Shown here: positions 9,803 to 19,710 of the stretch, piece after piece | Position numbering within the stretch: the first letter of the stretch is position 1 | How the letters are laid out: the number at the start of each line of letters is the position of its first letter | Source: Halomonas sp. SpR8 | Lineage (GTDB): Bacteria > Pseudomonadota > Gammaproteobacteria > Pseudomonadales > Halomonadaceae | Assembly (NCBI RefSeq): GCF_031010195.1 | Contig: NZ_JAUAMC010000001.1 | Coordinates: 496,001 to 560,000, forward strand | Length of the DNA stretch: 64,000 nucleotides | Reading direction: 5' to 3' | Made by a program: the position numbers and the translations under genes | Notes under the pieces: model-generated | What the model saw: the letters and a program-made list of their open reading frames with translations, nothing else | Told to the model about the DNA's origin: nothing | Databases searched by the model: none

Positions 9803-10297
9803 CTATTGTTCCGGCTGAATGGTCATACGTATGCGCTGGGGCTCACTGCCATCAACGTCAGAGCGCGCTTGAATCACTTCGCGGTCAATAAAATACTCAA
9901 GGCGCCCGCCGCTGAACGTGTCCTCCTGTTGGATCAGTTCGGCTTGGTCGATTAGCTCTACACGGCGCTCAGCGACGTGGTAAATAATCCGTCTCGCCCA
10001 GCCCTCCGTGGGGCCATCTTGCCCTTCGGCTTGATGGCGCAGGTAGGCGCGCTCCCCGGTGGCGGTTGCCGTCGAAAGTTCGCCAGCCGCGTTGCGTTGG
10101 ATCTCTACCCGCTCGCCGCGTAGCTGCATTTCGCCCTGGCGAATGTCCACATTCCCGGTGTAAACCGCAGTGCCCGCCCGCTGGTCGAGATCTAAACGGT
10201 CAGCTTCCACTTCCACAGGGGCCTGTTGTGAGGTTTGCGCCAGTGCCGATAGCGGCATCGCGAGTGCAAAAAGGGCTGTGTAAATCAGTGCTTTCAT
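9803..10297 (-). CDS. lptA: LPS transport periplasmic protein LptA
   Basis: 164 residues. Signal peptide at the N-terminus (hydrophobic core [13 protein letters not shown], cleavage after ALA-Q), then an OstA-like beta-jellyroll domain beginning [12 protein letters not shown] with the pattern [12 protein letters not shown]. LptA forms the periplasmic filament that links LptC to LptD and carries LPS across. It lies 11 bp downstream of lptC in the operon. Confidence 0.94.
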   Translation of the reverse strand: MKALIYTALFALAMPLSALAQTSQQAPVEVEADRLDLDQRAGTAVYTGNVDIRQGEMQLRGERVEIQRNAAGELSTATATGERAYLRHQAEGQDGPTEGWARRIIYHVAERRVELIDQAELIQQEDTFSGGRLEYFIDREVIQARSDVDGSEPQRIRMTIQPEQ

Positions 10298-10308
10298 GGC
10301 GATTCCTA

Positions 10309-10878
10309 TTAGCGTTGCGAGGCCGGTGGGTGGGTGCCGCGCACATTATCAGTTAGCCGAACCTGGCTAGTGTTAAGCCACACATCCATGCGTGAGGCAC
10401 TCATTTGCTGAGGCGGTTGCTGCAGCATCACCGGTGTTTCACTCCACGCATGTTGATTCAGGCCATCATAATGCAATAGCTCGGTATCTAGCTGCCAACC
10501 CTCATCCGGTGCGATCAGGCGAGCCGAACCTGACAGCAGCAGGGTTTGGGTGGCGGTGTTGAGCGTGCCGACATCGGCGTTGGCCAACCACTGACGGTTT
10601 TCGCTGTCGTACAGTACGGCTTCAGGCTCTTCCGTCCAGGTTTCGCTTTGCTGGGGGGTATGGATAAGGCGTGGTGTTTTGAGCGATTGCAACACCTCGC
10701 CGTTATCCCCAAACAGCGTGATTTCAGAGTTTTCCAGCACGTGACCGGGCTCCTGTGCCTGCGCTTCTGGGTCGATGGCCGTGTCTTGAGGACCGCCTGG
10801 GTCAAGCCATACCAACAGGGCGCCCAGCGCAATGACTAGCCCGCCAAGCCAGAGTCGCACTTTTAGCCGTTTAAACAT
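10309..10878 (-). CDS. lptC: LPS export protein LptC
   Basis: 189 residues, close to the usual 190. A single N-terminal membrane segment (about residues 8-25, LWLGGLVIALGALLVWL) anchors a periplasmic beta-jellyroll that takes LPS from LptB2FG and hands it to LptA. Sequence conservation in this family is low, so the call leans on topology, length and the position between kdsC and lptA. Its ATG directly abuts the kdsC stop. Confidence 0.9.
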   Translation of the reverse strand: MFKRLKVRLWLGGLVIALGALLVWLDPGGPQDTAIDPEAQAQEPGHVLENSEITLFGDNGEVLQSLKTPRLIHTPQQSETWTEEPEAVLYDSENRQWLANADVGTLNTATQTLLLSGSARLIAPDEGWQLDTELLHYDGLNQHAWSETPVMLQQPPQQMSASRMDVWLNTSQVRLTDNVRGTHPPASQR

Positions 10879-11421
10879 TTATGCTCGACCGTGCAAATAG
10901 GTGTCAAGCACCGCGCCCCAGTGCCCTTGAGATTCCAATAGCGTGTCGCAAATTTCACGCACGGCGCCGTGGCCACCCAGGCGTTCTGTCGTCCAGTCGG
11001 CGTGGGTGTGCATGTAGTCCGGCGCATTGGGAACGGTAATCCCCACCCCACAACGTTTGATAGCGGCAAGATCGGGTAGATCGTCACCGCAATAGGCCAC
11101 TTGGTCCAGCTCAATATCCAAGCGCTGACATAGTCCGCGTAGCGTGGCAAGCTTGTCCTCACAACCTTGATGGACGTGATCGATGCCGAGAGCTGCAGCG
11201 CGCTGACTCACCATCGGGGAGTCGCGTCCGGTAATCAGCGCCACATGTACGCCGACGCGCTTAAGTAGTTTTAAGCCGTGACCGTCCTGCGTATGGAACG
11301 CTTTGATTTCAATGCCGTCAGCCTGGAAATAGAGGCGGCCATCGGTGAGTACGCCATCAACGTCGAGTGCTAACAGGCGAACGCGCCGGAGTCGATCAAG
11401 TAGTGGTGCCGGTAAGGACAT
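10879..11421 (-). CDS. kdsC: 3-deoxy-D-manno-octulosonate 8-phosphate phosphatase KdsC
   Basis: 180 residues, HAD phosphatase of the C0 type without a cap. Nucleophile motif LALDVDGVLTDG near residue 15, then ITGRDSP and the C-terminal CGDDLPDLAA. It removes phosphate from Kdo-8-phosphate to give Kdo for the LPS inner core. ATG 11421 has GGAGG upstream. It follows kdsD and precedes lptC, linking Kdo synthesis with LPS export. Confidence 0.97.
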   Translation of the reverse strand: MSLPAPLLDRLRRVRLLALDVDGVLTDGRLYFQADGIEIKAFHTQDGHGLKLLKRVGVHVALITGRDSPMVSQRAAALGIDHVHQGCEDKLATLRGLCQRLDIELDQVAYCGDDLPDLAAIKRCGVGITVPNAPDYMHTHADWTTERLGGHGAVREICDTLLESQGHWGAVLDTYLHGRA

Positions 11422-11465
11422 AAAACCTCCATTTCATTTACTTAATATGCCTTGCGATAACGGCG

Positions 11466-12452
11466 TTAGATTACGCCGCTGGCGAGAAGGTCATGCATGT
11501 GTAGCGCGCCGATGGGGCGCTGCTGCTCGTCAACTACCGCAAGCGCGGTAATCCGGCTCTCTTCCATGATGCGTACCGCTTCGGCCGCCAAAATATCGGG
11601 GCCGATGCGTTTACCGGGCCGGGTCATGACGTCGTCAACCAGAACGTCGCGCAGGTTATGGAAATGATCCAGCGTACGGCGCAGATCACCATCGGTGTAA
11701 ACTCCCGCCAAACGGCCATCGCTGTCTACCACGCAGGTAAAGCCCAGCCCCTGTCGGGTAATTTCTAGTAGTGCGTCGCGCAGTGGGCTGCCTAGTGCGA
11801 CCTGGGGCAGCCGCGTGCCATCGTGCATAAGGTCTCTAACGCGCAGTAGTAGTCGCTTGCCTAAGCTGCCACCTGGGTGAGAAAGCGCAAAATCTTCCGC
11901 GGTAAAGCCGCGTGCTTCGAGTAGCGCAACGGCGAGCGCATCGCCCAGCGCAAGCGCTGCTGTGGTGGAGCTGGTGGGCGCTAGATCCAGCGGACACGCT
12001 TCGCGCTCCACGCCGCTGTTTAAGTGGGCATCAGCGTGCTTGGCCAGGGTCGAGTTTGGGCGCCCGGTCATGCTGACCAGCGGCGTGCCCAGGCGCTTTA
12101 ATAGCGGCAGCAGGGCAGTGACCTCGGCGGTTTCGCCGGAATTCGATAGCGCTAGTACCACATCAGCACGGGTGATCATGCCTAAATCGCCGTGGCTGGC
12201 TTCGCCGGGGTGAACAAAAAAAGCCGGAGTGCCGGTACTGGCCAGTGTTGCTGCCAATTTGCCAGCGATATGTCCCGATTTGCCCATGCCGGTAACAACG
12301 ACGCGGCCTTGGCAGGCAAGGATCAGCTCGCAGGCGCGGTCAAAGCTTTCGTCGAGCTTGGCCTGAAGGCCACCAATGGCTGCCTGCTCAATTTGCAGCG
12401 TACGCAGTGCACTTTCGCGCAGTAGGCTGGGTGAAGCGAGAGGCTGGCGCAT
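11466..12452 (-). CDS. kdsD: Arabinose-5-phosphate isomerase KdsD
   Basis: 328 residues, the same as the E. coli enzyme. An N-terminal SIS domain (VVTGMGKSGHIAGKLAATLA, then LSNSGETAE) is followed by two CBS domains. It converts ribulose-5-phosphate to arabinose-5-phosphate, the first step of Kdo synthesis. I chose ATG 12452 (AGAGAA upstream) over a TTG at 12470. The gene is the first of the kdsD-kdsC-lptCAB run and diverges from mlaF across a 367-bp spacer that carries a 15-bp tandem repeat. Confidence 0.96.
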   Translation of the reverse strand: MRQPLASPSLLRESALRTLQIEQAAIGGLQAKLDESFDRACELILACQGRVVVTGMGKSGHIAGKLAATLASTGTPAFFVHPGEASHGDLGMITRADVVLALSNSGETAEVTALLPLLKRLGTPLVSMTGRPNSTLAKHADAHLNSGVEREACPLDLAPTSSTTAALALGDALAVALLEARGFTAEDFALSHPGGSLGKRLLLRVRDLMHDGTRLPQVALGSPLRDALLEITRQGLGFTCVVDSDGRLAGVYTDGDLRRTLDHFHNLRDVLVDDVMTRPGKRIGPDILAAEAVRIMEESRITALAVVDEQQRPIGALHMHDLLASGVI

Positions 12453-12819
12453 AGCGTTTTCTCTTAACAATTAAAAAATTAAACTCTTAGCTGCCAAGAA
12501 TAACATCTCGACACTCTTAATAGGCACTAGTTGAACAGGCACTAGTTGAACAGGCACTAGTTGAACAGGCACTAGTTGAACAGGCACTAGTTGAACAGGC
12601 GCTAGTTGAGTTGATGAACCTGATACGCTTGGGCTTGGGTGAGACCGTTTAGTTAATAATTTGCTCATCAATAGGAACACTCAATCGCGTAGTAGCGTCA
12701 TGTAGCGTTATAATACAATGTTCGATAATGTTTTAGAAACGCCGTTTTTTAACTGCGCCGGCGGCAAGTAGGGTATGATGACCAGCCCTAGCTGCGCTTC
12801 GTTAAGAGTCAACTGATCC
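12453..12819. other. Divergent kdsD/mlaF intergenic region
   Basis: This 367-bp spacer holds the 15-bp repeat array at 12522-12611 and is otherwise AT-rich. A perfect TATAAT at 12709-12714 and TATGAT at 12774-12779 on the plus strand are candidate -10 boxes for mlaF, but neither has a convincing -35 box. On the minus strand TTGGCA (plus positions 12492-12497) is a -35 candidate for kdsD with only a weak -10 box. An ORF of 69 codons through the repeat (minus strand) is probably not a gene. Confidence 0.55.
12522..12611. repeat. 15-bp tandem repeat array, about 6 copies
   Basis: Unit AGGCACTAGTTGAAC is present five times without a change (starts 12522, 12537, 12552, 12567, 12582), followed by a sixth diverged copy starting at 12597 (AGGCGCTAGTTGAGT). 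Each perfect unit contains the palindrome ACTAGT. The array lies 70 bp from the kdsD start and 208 bp from the mlaF start, i.e. in the upstream control region of two operons. Confidence 0.97.
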
Positions 12820-13641
12820 ATGACAGATGCTGCTTTTATAGAAATTGAAGACCTCCATTTTTCCCGTGGCGATCACGAGATCTTTCGTGGCGTCAATATG
12901 ACTATCCCGCGTGGAAAAGTAACGGCGATCATGGGCCCTAGCGGTACCGGTAAGACAACGCTGCTTAAGCTAATCGGCGGGCAGCTAACGCCGGAGCGTG
13001 GGCGGGTTTTAATCGAGGGTCAGGATGTTCACCAGCTTTCGCGCAAGGCGTTGTTTACGCTGCGTAAACGAATGGGAATGCTATTTCAAAGCGGCGCGCT
13101 GTTTTCCGATTTAGATGTATTTGAGAATGTCGCTTTCCCGCTACGCGTGCATACTGACTTGCCCAACACTATGGTTCGCGATCTGGTGCTGCTGAAGCTA
13201 CAGGCGGTGGGTCTGCGCGGGGCGCGTCACTTAACGCCCGCTGAGCTCTCAGGAGGAATGGCACGCCGAGTAGCGTTGGCGCGCGCGGTGGCGTTGGACC
13301 CTGAACTGATTTTATATGATGAGCCTTTTGTAGGGCAGGACCCTATTTCAATGGGCGTGCTAGTACAGCTAATTAAGCGCCTGAACCAAGCGCTGCAGCT
13401 TACTTCGGTGGTGGTTTCTCACGATATCAAAGAGACGCTGAGCATTGCGGACTATCTCTACTTAATTTCCGATGGCCAAGTGGTGGCCCATGGGACGCCG
13501 CAAACCTTGGATACCAACCAAGACCCTCGGGTTAGCCAATTTATTCACGGCGAGCCTGATGGTCCCGTGCCGTTTCACTATCCCGCTGAGGCGTTTTATC
13601 ACGATATTCTGGATGAAGCCCCGATTGGCAAGATAGGCTAA
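12820..13641 (+). CDS. mlaF: Phospholipid ABC transporter ATPase MlaF
   Basis: 273 residues. Walker A GPSGTGKTT (residues 39-47), signature SGGMARRVALARA, Walker B LILYDEPFVGQDP. MlaF powers the inner-membrane MlaFEDB complex that moves phospholipids between the inner membrane and the periplasmic carrier MlaC, keeping the outer membrane asymmetric. First gene of mlaFEDCB. ATG at 12820; the binding site is weak. Confidence 0.97.
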   Translation: MTDAAFIEIEDLHFSRGDHEIFRGVNMTIPRGKVTAIMGPSGTGKTTLLKLIGGQLTPERGRVLIEGQDVHQLSRKALFTLRKRMGMLFQSGALFSDLDVFENVAFPLRVHTDLPNTMVRDLVLLKLQAVGLRGARHLTPAELSGGMARRVALARAVALDPELILYDEPFVGQDPISMGVLVQLIKRLNQALQLTSVVVSHDIKETLSIADYLYLISDGQVVAHGTPQTLDTNQDPRVSQFIHGEPDGPVPFHYPAEAFYHDILDEAPIGKIG

Positions 13642-14460
13642 ATGCAAAAGGTAGAGTCAATGCAGTCAAAATTCTCCGCTAGCACCGCACGCATCGCCCG
13701 ACTGGGGCGTAGAGGGTGCGATTTAATGGAAGCGCTAGGCCGAGCAGGGATGTTTCTTTTCCAATCGGCGATTGGCGTGCCGTCCCGAGAAGGCTGGCGG
13801 CTGTGGTTGCATCAGATGCACTTTGTTGGCGTTCTGTCCTTAGCGATTGTTTTGGTGTCGGGGCTGTTTATCGGCATGGTGCTGGCGCTGCAGGGGTATA
13901 CCATTCTAATCGATTTTGGTGCCGAGCAGGCGCTTGGTCAGATGGTGGCGCTTTCGCTATTGCGTGAACTGGCGCCTGTAGTCGCAGCGCTGCTTTTTGC
14001 TGGTCGGGCTGGTTCGGCGCTAACGGCTGAAATAGGTTTGATGAAAGCCACTGAGCAACTCACTAGCATGGAAATGATAGGAGTTGATCCGCTGCGCCGT
14101 GTAGTGGCCCCACGCCTGTGGGCAGGTTTTGTTTCGCTGCCGATTCTGACGGTGGGCTTCAGTGTGGTAGGTATTTACGGCGGCTATTTGGTGGGCGTTG
14201 AGTGGCTGGGAGTTTTTGAAGGCTCTTACTGGAGCAGCATGCAGGCCAACGTCTCCTTTCTCAACGACATTGGTAACGGCATGATCAAAAGTGCCGTATT
14301 TGCCTTGGTGGTCACCTGGATCGCAGTCTTCCAAGGCTATGATTTGGTGCCGACCTCTGAAGGTATTTCCCGCGCTACCACACGTACGGTGGTGTACTCG
14401 TCGCTTGCAGTACTGGGGCTTGATTTTATGTTGACTGCCGTCATGTTTGGCGGCCTTTAA
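13642..14460 (+). CDS. mlaE: Phospholipid transporter permease MlaE
   Basis: 272 residues from ATG 13642, or 266 from ATG 13660, which has AAGGTAGAG just upstream and may be the true start. It is a multi-span permease with the MlaE pattern [16 protein letters not shown] and [20 protein letters not shown]. It forms the membrane dimer of the MlaFEDB complex. The first candidate start follows the mlaF stop with no gap. Confidence 0.96.
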   Translation: MQKVESMQSKFSASTARIARLGRRGCDLMEALGRAGMFLFQSAIGVPSREGWRLWLHQMHFVGVLSLAIVLVSGLFIGMVLALQGYTILIDFGAEQALGQMVALSLLRELAPVVAALLFAGRAGSALTAEIGLMKATEQLTSMEMIGVDPLRRVVAPRLWAGFVSLPILTVGFSVVGIYGGYLVGVEWLGVFEGSYWSSMQANVSFLNDIGNGMIKSAVFALVVTWIAVFQGYDLVPTSEGISRATTRTVVYSSLAVLGLDFMLTAVMFGGL

Positions 14461-14476
14461 TGGGTGGAGCAGTTTC

Positions 14477-14941
14477 ATGAAACGCAGCAAAACCATGGAG
14501 TTCGGTGTTGGCCTGTTAATGATCGCGGGCATTTTAGGTTTAGTTTTTCTAGGTCTGCGTGTGAGTGGGGTTTCTCTCTCTGCGCCTACACAGTCGTTTC
14601 AGCTAGAGGCCAACTTTGCCAATATTGGCAGCCTCAAACCGCGTGCTCGAGTCACCATGGCTGGAGTCACAGTGGGGCGGGTCGAGGCGATTGAACTGGA
14701 CACCGAGTGGTATGATGCGCGGGTTGTGCTAAGTCTGGATAGCGAGCTCGAAGGCCAGCTGTCGCGAGACTCTATTGCCTCTATTCTGACCGCTGGACTA
14801 TTGGGTGAGCAGTATATCGGTATCAGCGTAGGTGGAGATCCTGAGATGCTTGAGGACGGCGACAGGATACGCGATACCCAGTCGGCGCTGGTGCTGGAAG
14901 AACTTATTCAGCAATTTGTGTCCAATATGGCAAGTAATTAA
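14477..14941 (+). CDS. mlaD: MCE-domain protein MlaD
   Basis: 154 residues. One N-terminal membrane helix (VGLLMIAGILGLVFLGLRV) and a single MCE domain (FANIGSLKPRARVTMAGVTVG). MlaD forms a hexameric ring on the periplasmic face of the MlaFEDB complex and guides lipid to or from MlaC. Start ATG 14477 with GGTGGAG upstream. The C-terminus is shorter than E. coli MlaD (183), lacking most of its C-terminal tail. Confidence 0.95.
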   Translation: MKRSKTMEFGVGLLMIAGILGLVFLGLRVSGVSLSAPTQSFQLEANFANIGSLKPRARVTMAGVTVGRVEAIELDTEWYDARVVLSLDSELEGQLSRDSIASILTAGLLGEQYIGISVGGDPEMLEDGDRIRDTQSALVLEELIQQFVSNMASN

Positions 14942-14974
14942 ACACAACCCAATGCGGTAGTGGGTAGGGAGATA

Positions 14975-15640
14975 ATGATGATGAATGGAATTAACCGAGT
15001 GTCGGGTCGCTGGTTATTGGCTGCGACCCTGGTGGTGGCACTATTAATGCCGCTGCAATCCCAGGCGCAGTCGCAATCCCCAGAGGAGATGATTCGCGAC
15101 AACGTTGAGTCGCTTATGGGCGATCTCGAAGGGCGAAAAGATTATTACGCCGATAATTTAGGTGAGCTTGAAGCCTTAGTGGATAGCAACCTCGATCAAG
15201 TAGCGGATTTTCGCTATATCGGTGCCAGCGTCATGGGTAGCTATTTCCGCAATGCCACGCCTGAGCAGCGCAGTCGCTTTGCCGATGTGTTTCGCCAAAC
15301 GCTCATTGACACCTACACGCGTGGATTAGTGACGTTTGATTATAAAGAGCTGCGTGTTCTGGATACTCAGCAATCTCAGCGTCATGATGATCAAGCCAGC
15401 GTGGCCATGGAAGTGGTGGCTGATAATGGGCAAGTATATCCCGTTAGCTACAGTTTAAGGCTCTCTGGCGGCGAATGGCGGGTCGTCAATGTTATCGTTA
15501 ACGGTATCAACCTGGGGTTGACGTTCCGTAATCAGTTCGATCAAGCCATGCGTGATAATAACCGCGATTACGATGCGGTCATTGAAGGCTGGTCACCTGA
15601 GGTGGGTGTTGATGAGCTAGAGCAGGGAGGCGATGCGTGA
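14975..15640 (+). CDS. mlaC: Periplasmic phospholipid-binding protein MlaC
   Basis: 221 residues with a signal peptide (LLAATLVVALLMPLQSQAQ). The MlaC/Ttg2D pattern is clear: FRYIGASVMGSYFRNATPEQ and TYTRGLVTFDY. It ferries phospholipid between the outer-membrane MlaA-porin complex and MlaD. ATG 14975 is the first of three consecutive ATG codons and has AGGGAG upstream. The stop overlaps the mlaB GTG start. Confidence 0.94.
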   Translation: MMMNGINRVSGRWLLAATLVVALLMPLQSQAQSQSPEEMIRDNVESLMGDLEGRKDYYADNLGELEALVDSNLDQVADFRYIGASVMGSYFRNATPEQRSRFADVFRQTLIDTYTRGLVTFDYKELRVLDTQQSQRHDDQASVAMEVVADNGQVYPVSYSLRLSGGEWRVVNVIVNGINLGLTFRNQFDQAMRDNNRDYDAVIEGWSPEVGVDELEQGGDA

Positions 15641-15975
15641 CAGCGCTGTTTTCGCACCCTAGCGTTACCGTTAGCGTGGAAGATACGGCCTTAACGGTTA
15701 TTGGCGATGTCGATGTAACCCTGGCGGCCAATTTGGCCGCCAGGGGCGTTGAGTGGCTCAATCTCACAGAGCTAGCGGCCGTATCGCTGGATTTTAGTCG
15801 TGTCGATAAAGCTAGCAGTGTCGCCATTAGCGTGCTGTTTGAATGGCTGCGTACCTGTCGGCAGCGCGGCATTCAAGTTCAGGCCATCCTCTTTTCAGCC
15901 CCTATGCGTCGGCTCGCCTCGTTGGCGGAGCTGGATGAATTGATTGATCATCCGGCGACTGCCCTGGCTGTTTAA
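15637..15975 (+). CDS. mlaB: STAS-domain protein MlaB
   Basis: 112 residues, one STAS domain. It follows mlaC with a 4-bp overlap (GTGA) and starts with GTG. In E. coli MlaB binds MlaF and is needed for stability and activity of the transporter. The conserved STAS loop is visible as LDFSRVDKASSVAISVLFEW. It closes the mla operon; a terminator-like hairpin follows. Confidence 0.9.
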   Translation: MTALFSHPSVTVSVEDTALTVIGDVDVTLAANLAARGVEWLNLTELAAVSLDFSRVDKASSVAISVLFEWLRTCRQRGIQVQAILFSAPMRRLASLAELDELIDHPATALAV

Positions 15976-15977
15976 AG

Positions 15978-16010
15978 AAGCAGCATCGCCAAGCGCGCTG
16001 CTTTTCTTTA
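15978..16010 (+). terminator. Rho-independent terminator after mlaB
   Basis: AAGCAGC (15978-15984) pairs with GCTGCTT (15997-16003) and is followed by a T-rich run TTCTTTATT. The loop is 12 nt. It would separate mlaFEDCB from ibaG-murA, perhaps partially. Confidence 0.55.
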
Positions 16011-16040
16011 TTATATTGACCCTATTTACGCTCATTGATC

Positions 16041-16069
16041 ATCAAGACCCCCTAAATTATCAAGACCCC
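16041..16069. repeat. Direct repeat upstream of ibaG (18-bp period)
   Basis: ATCAAGACCCC occurs at 16041-16051 and 16059-16069. The second copy ends just before the TAAGGAG ribosome binding site of ibaG. Confidence 0.85.
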
Positions 16070-16088
16070 ATAAGGAGTTTTTTGCGCC

Positions 16089-17613
<1,525 letters not shown>

Positions 17614-17641
17614 GCCAAGCTACCAACTACTGGCCTATTTG

Positions 17642-18295
17642 ATGAGTAAGCAACTGATTTTAGCCCTCTCTAAGGGCCGTATTCTTGAAGAAACGCTGCC
17701 ACTACTCGCGGATGCGGGCATAACCCCCGCTGAAGACCTGAGTAAAAGCCGCAAGCTGCTGTTTGATACAAACTTGCCCGACGTAAAGCTGGTCATTATT
17801 CGCGCTACGGATGTGCCGACTTACGTTCAGCTAGGTGCTGCGGATGTCGGTATCGCGGGTAAAGACGTGCTGCTTGAGCATGGTGCTGAGGGTCTGTACG
17901 AGCCCCTGGACCTGGAGATCGCCCGCTGTAAATTAATGACGGCGGGCGTTACCGGGCAGTTGCCAGCGCACGCCCGTCGCCGTGTGGCAACCAAATTCGT
18001 TAATGTGGCGCGCCGCTATTACGCCGAGCAGGGCATTCAGGCGGAAGTCATTAAGCTCTACGGGGCTATGGAGCTGGCGCCCTTGATGAATTTGGCCGAT
18101 GAGATTGTCGATATTGTCGATACCGGTAATACCCTGCGGGCGAATGGCATGGAGCCCCGTGAGCTGATCGCCCATATCAGTACCCGGCTGGTGGTCAATA
18201 AAGCCGCCATGACGATGAAGCATGATCGCATTAAGCCGTTATTGGCCCGTTTAGAAAGCGCGGTTCGAAAGCGCCAGACACAGCTTGCCGAATGA
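17642..18295 (+). CDS. hisG: ATP phosphoribosyltransferase, short form HisG
   Basis: 217 residues: the short HisG form lacking the C-terminal regulatory ACT-like domain. It catalyses the first step of histidine synthesis (ATP + PRPP) and needs the HisRS-like HisZ subunit, which is not in this window. The PRPP-binding stretch [12 protein letters not shown] is present. Start ATG 17642 ([15 protein letters not shown]). It sits between murA and hisD, as in Pseudomonas. Confidence 0.97.
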   Translation: MSKQLILALSKGRILEETLPLLADAGITPAEDLSKSRKLLFDTNLPDVKLVIIRATDVPTYVQLGAADVGIAGKDVLLEHGAEGLYEPLDLEIARCKLMTAGVTGQLPAHARRRVATKFVNVARRYYAEQGIQAEVIKLYGAMELAPLMNLADEIVDIVDTGNTLRANGMEPRELIAHISTRLVVNKAAMTMKHDRIKPLLARLESAVRKRQTQLAE

Positions 18296-18308
18296 TGTGA
18301 GGTGATCC

Positions 18309-19649
18309 ATGAGCGATCCGATAAGTGAACTCAATAATGATCAAGGTACCGCTATGATTTCACGCCTTTCGACCAGCGATGCAGATTTTCACCATCGCTT
18401 AGATACGCTTTTAGACTGGGAAGGGGTGTCTGATAAAGCCGTTCAGACGCGTGTGGAAGAAATTCTTGCCAGCGTAAAGCAGCGTGGCGACGCGGCGGTG
18501 ATCGAAGCCACCAATCGTTTCGATCGACTCACAGCCACGCACATGGGCGAGCTGCAGTTAACGCCAGCGCAGTTGAAGCAAGCGTTTGATAACTTGCCTG
18601 CGGAGCAGCGCGAAGCGCTATCCAGCGCTGCCGAGCGGATTAAACGCTATCACGAGCGTCAAAAGCCGAACTCCTGGCAGTATGAAGAGGCCGACGGCAC
18701 GGTGCTCGGGCAAAAAGTAACCCCGCTTGATCGTGCTGGAATCTACGTTCCCGGCGGCAAAGCGGCGTACCCATCCTCGGTGCTGATGAATGCGATACCT
18801 GCCCATGTGGCAGGAGTGCGCGAAATAGTCATGGTTGTGCCCACTCCAGATGGCGTATTAAACGAGCTGGTGCTGGCTGCTGCCCACTTGGCGGGTGTCG
18901 ACTATGTATTCACGATCGGTGGTGCTCAGGCGATCGCTGCGCTCGCCTATGGCACTGAAAGCGTGCCTAGGGTCGATAAAATCGTTGGCCCCGGCAATAT
19001 TTATGTCGCTACGGCCAAGCGTGCAGTGTTTGGTCAAGTGGGTATCGATATGATCGCCGGCCCCTCGGAAATCATGGTCGTTTCTGATGGCAAAACCGAC
19101 CCTAACTGGCTGGCGATGGACCTATTCTCCCAGGCGGAGCACGACGAAGATGCTCAGGCGATCCTGGTAAGTTGGGATGCTGAGCACTTGGACGCCGTTG
19201 AGGCGGCCATCGAGCGGCTGCTGCCTAGCTTAGAGCGTGAAGAGATTGTGCGTGAGTCATTGCGCCGTCGCGGTGCTTTGATTCACTGCCAGGATGCTCA
19301 ACAAGCCGTGACCATGATTAACCGGATTGCTCCAGAGCATCTGGAGCTTTCAGTGGCCGAACCTGAAGCTTGGCTGGACGATATTCGCCACGCAGGGGCG
19401 ATCTTTATGGGGCGCTACACCGCCGAAGCGTTGGGTGACTACTGTGCGGGGCCGAATCACGTGCTGCCCACCTCAGGTACGGCACGCTTCTCCTCACCGT
19501 TGGGCGTTTATGATTTCCAGAAGCGCTCTTCGATTATCCACTGCTCTGCAGACGGTGCTTCTGAACTGGGTAAAATCGCCTCGGTATTGGCGCGTGGTGA
19601 GTCACTCACTGCCCACGCCCGCTCAGCCGAATATCGTATTCGCGATTAA
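18309..19649 (+). CDS. hisD: Histidinol dehydrogenase HisD
   Basis: 446 residues. Zinc- and NAD-dependent oxidation of histidinol to histidine, the last two steps of the pathway. Family motifs include [23 protein letters not shown] and the metal-binding [12 protein letters not shown] 18309 has GAGGTGA upstream; a second ATG at 18354 would remove 15 N-terminal residues that are not conserved. In Pseudomonas hisC normally follows; here it is absent and the next gene is on the other strand. Confidence 0.97.
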   Translation: MSDPISELNNDQGTAMISRLSTSDADFHHRLDTLLDWEGVSDKAVQTRVEEILASVKQRGDAAVIEATNRFDRLTATHMGELQLTPAQLKQAFDNLPAEQREALSSAAERIKRYHERQKPNSWQYEEADGTVLGQKVTPLDRAGIYVPGGKAAYPSSVLMNAIPAHVAGVREIVMVVPTPDGVLNELVLAAAHLAGVDYVFTIGGAQAIAALAYGTESVPRVDKIVGPGNIYVATAKRAVFGQVGIDMIAGPSEIMVVSDGKTDPNWLAMDLFSQAEHDEDAQAILVSWDAEHLDAVEAAIERLLPSLEREEIVRESLRRRGALIHCQDAQQAVTMINRIAPEHLELSVAEPEAWLDDIRHAGAIFMGRYTAEALGDYCAGPNHVLPTSGTARFSSPLGVYDFQKRSSIIHCSADGASELGKIASVLARGESLTAHARSAEYRIRD

Positions 19650-19669
19650 TACACCCTAATACGCCTGGT

Positions 19670-19691
19670 GTAAGCACACTCATGTGCTTAC
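19670..19691. terminator. Hairpin between convergent hisD and algW
   Basis: GTAAGCACA (19670-19678) and TGTGCTTAC (19683-19691) form a perfect 9-bp stem with a 4-nt loop. It lies between two converging genes, so it may end transcription from either side, but no long T-run follows on either strand. Confidence 0.4.
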
Positions 19692-19710
19692 CTGGGTGTG
19701 CTTGTAACCA

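Noticed and set aside
12522..12611. CRISPR-like array
   Set aside because: Units are 15 bp and directly adjacent, with no spacers and no cas genes nearby.
12471..12680. 69-codon minus-strand ORF through the 15-bp repeat, encoding a PVQLV pentapeptide repeat
   Set aside because: Because the period is a multiple of three, any frame through the array stays open. There is no ribosome binding site at its GTG or ATG starts and the flanks have no coding character; it is better explained as a non-coding repeat.
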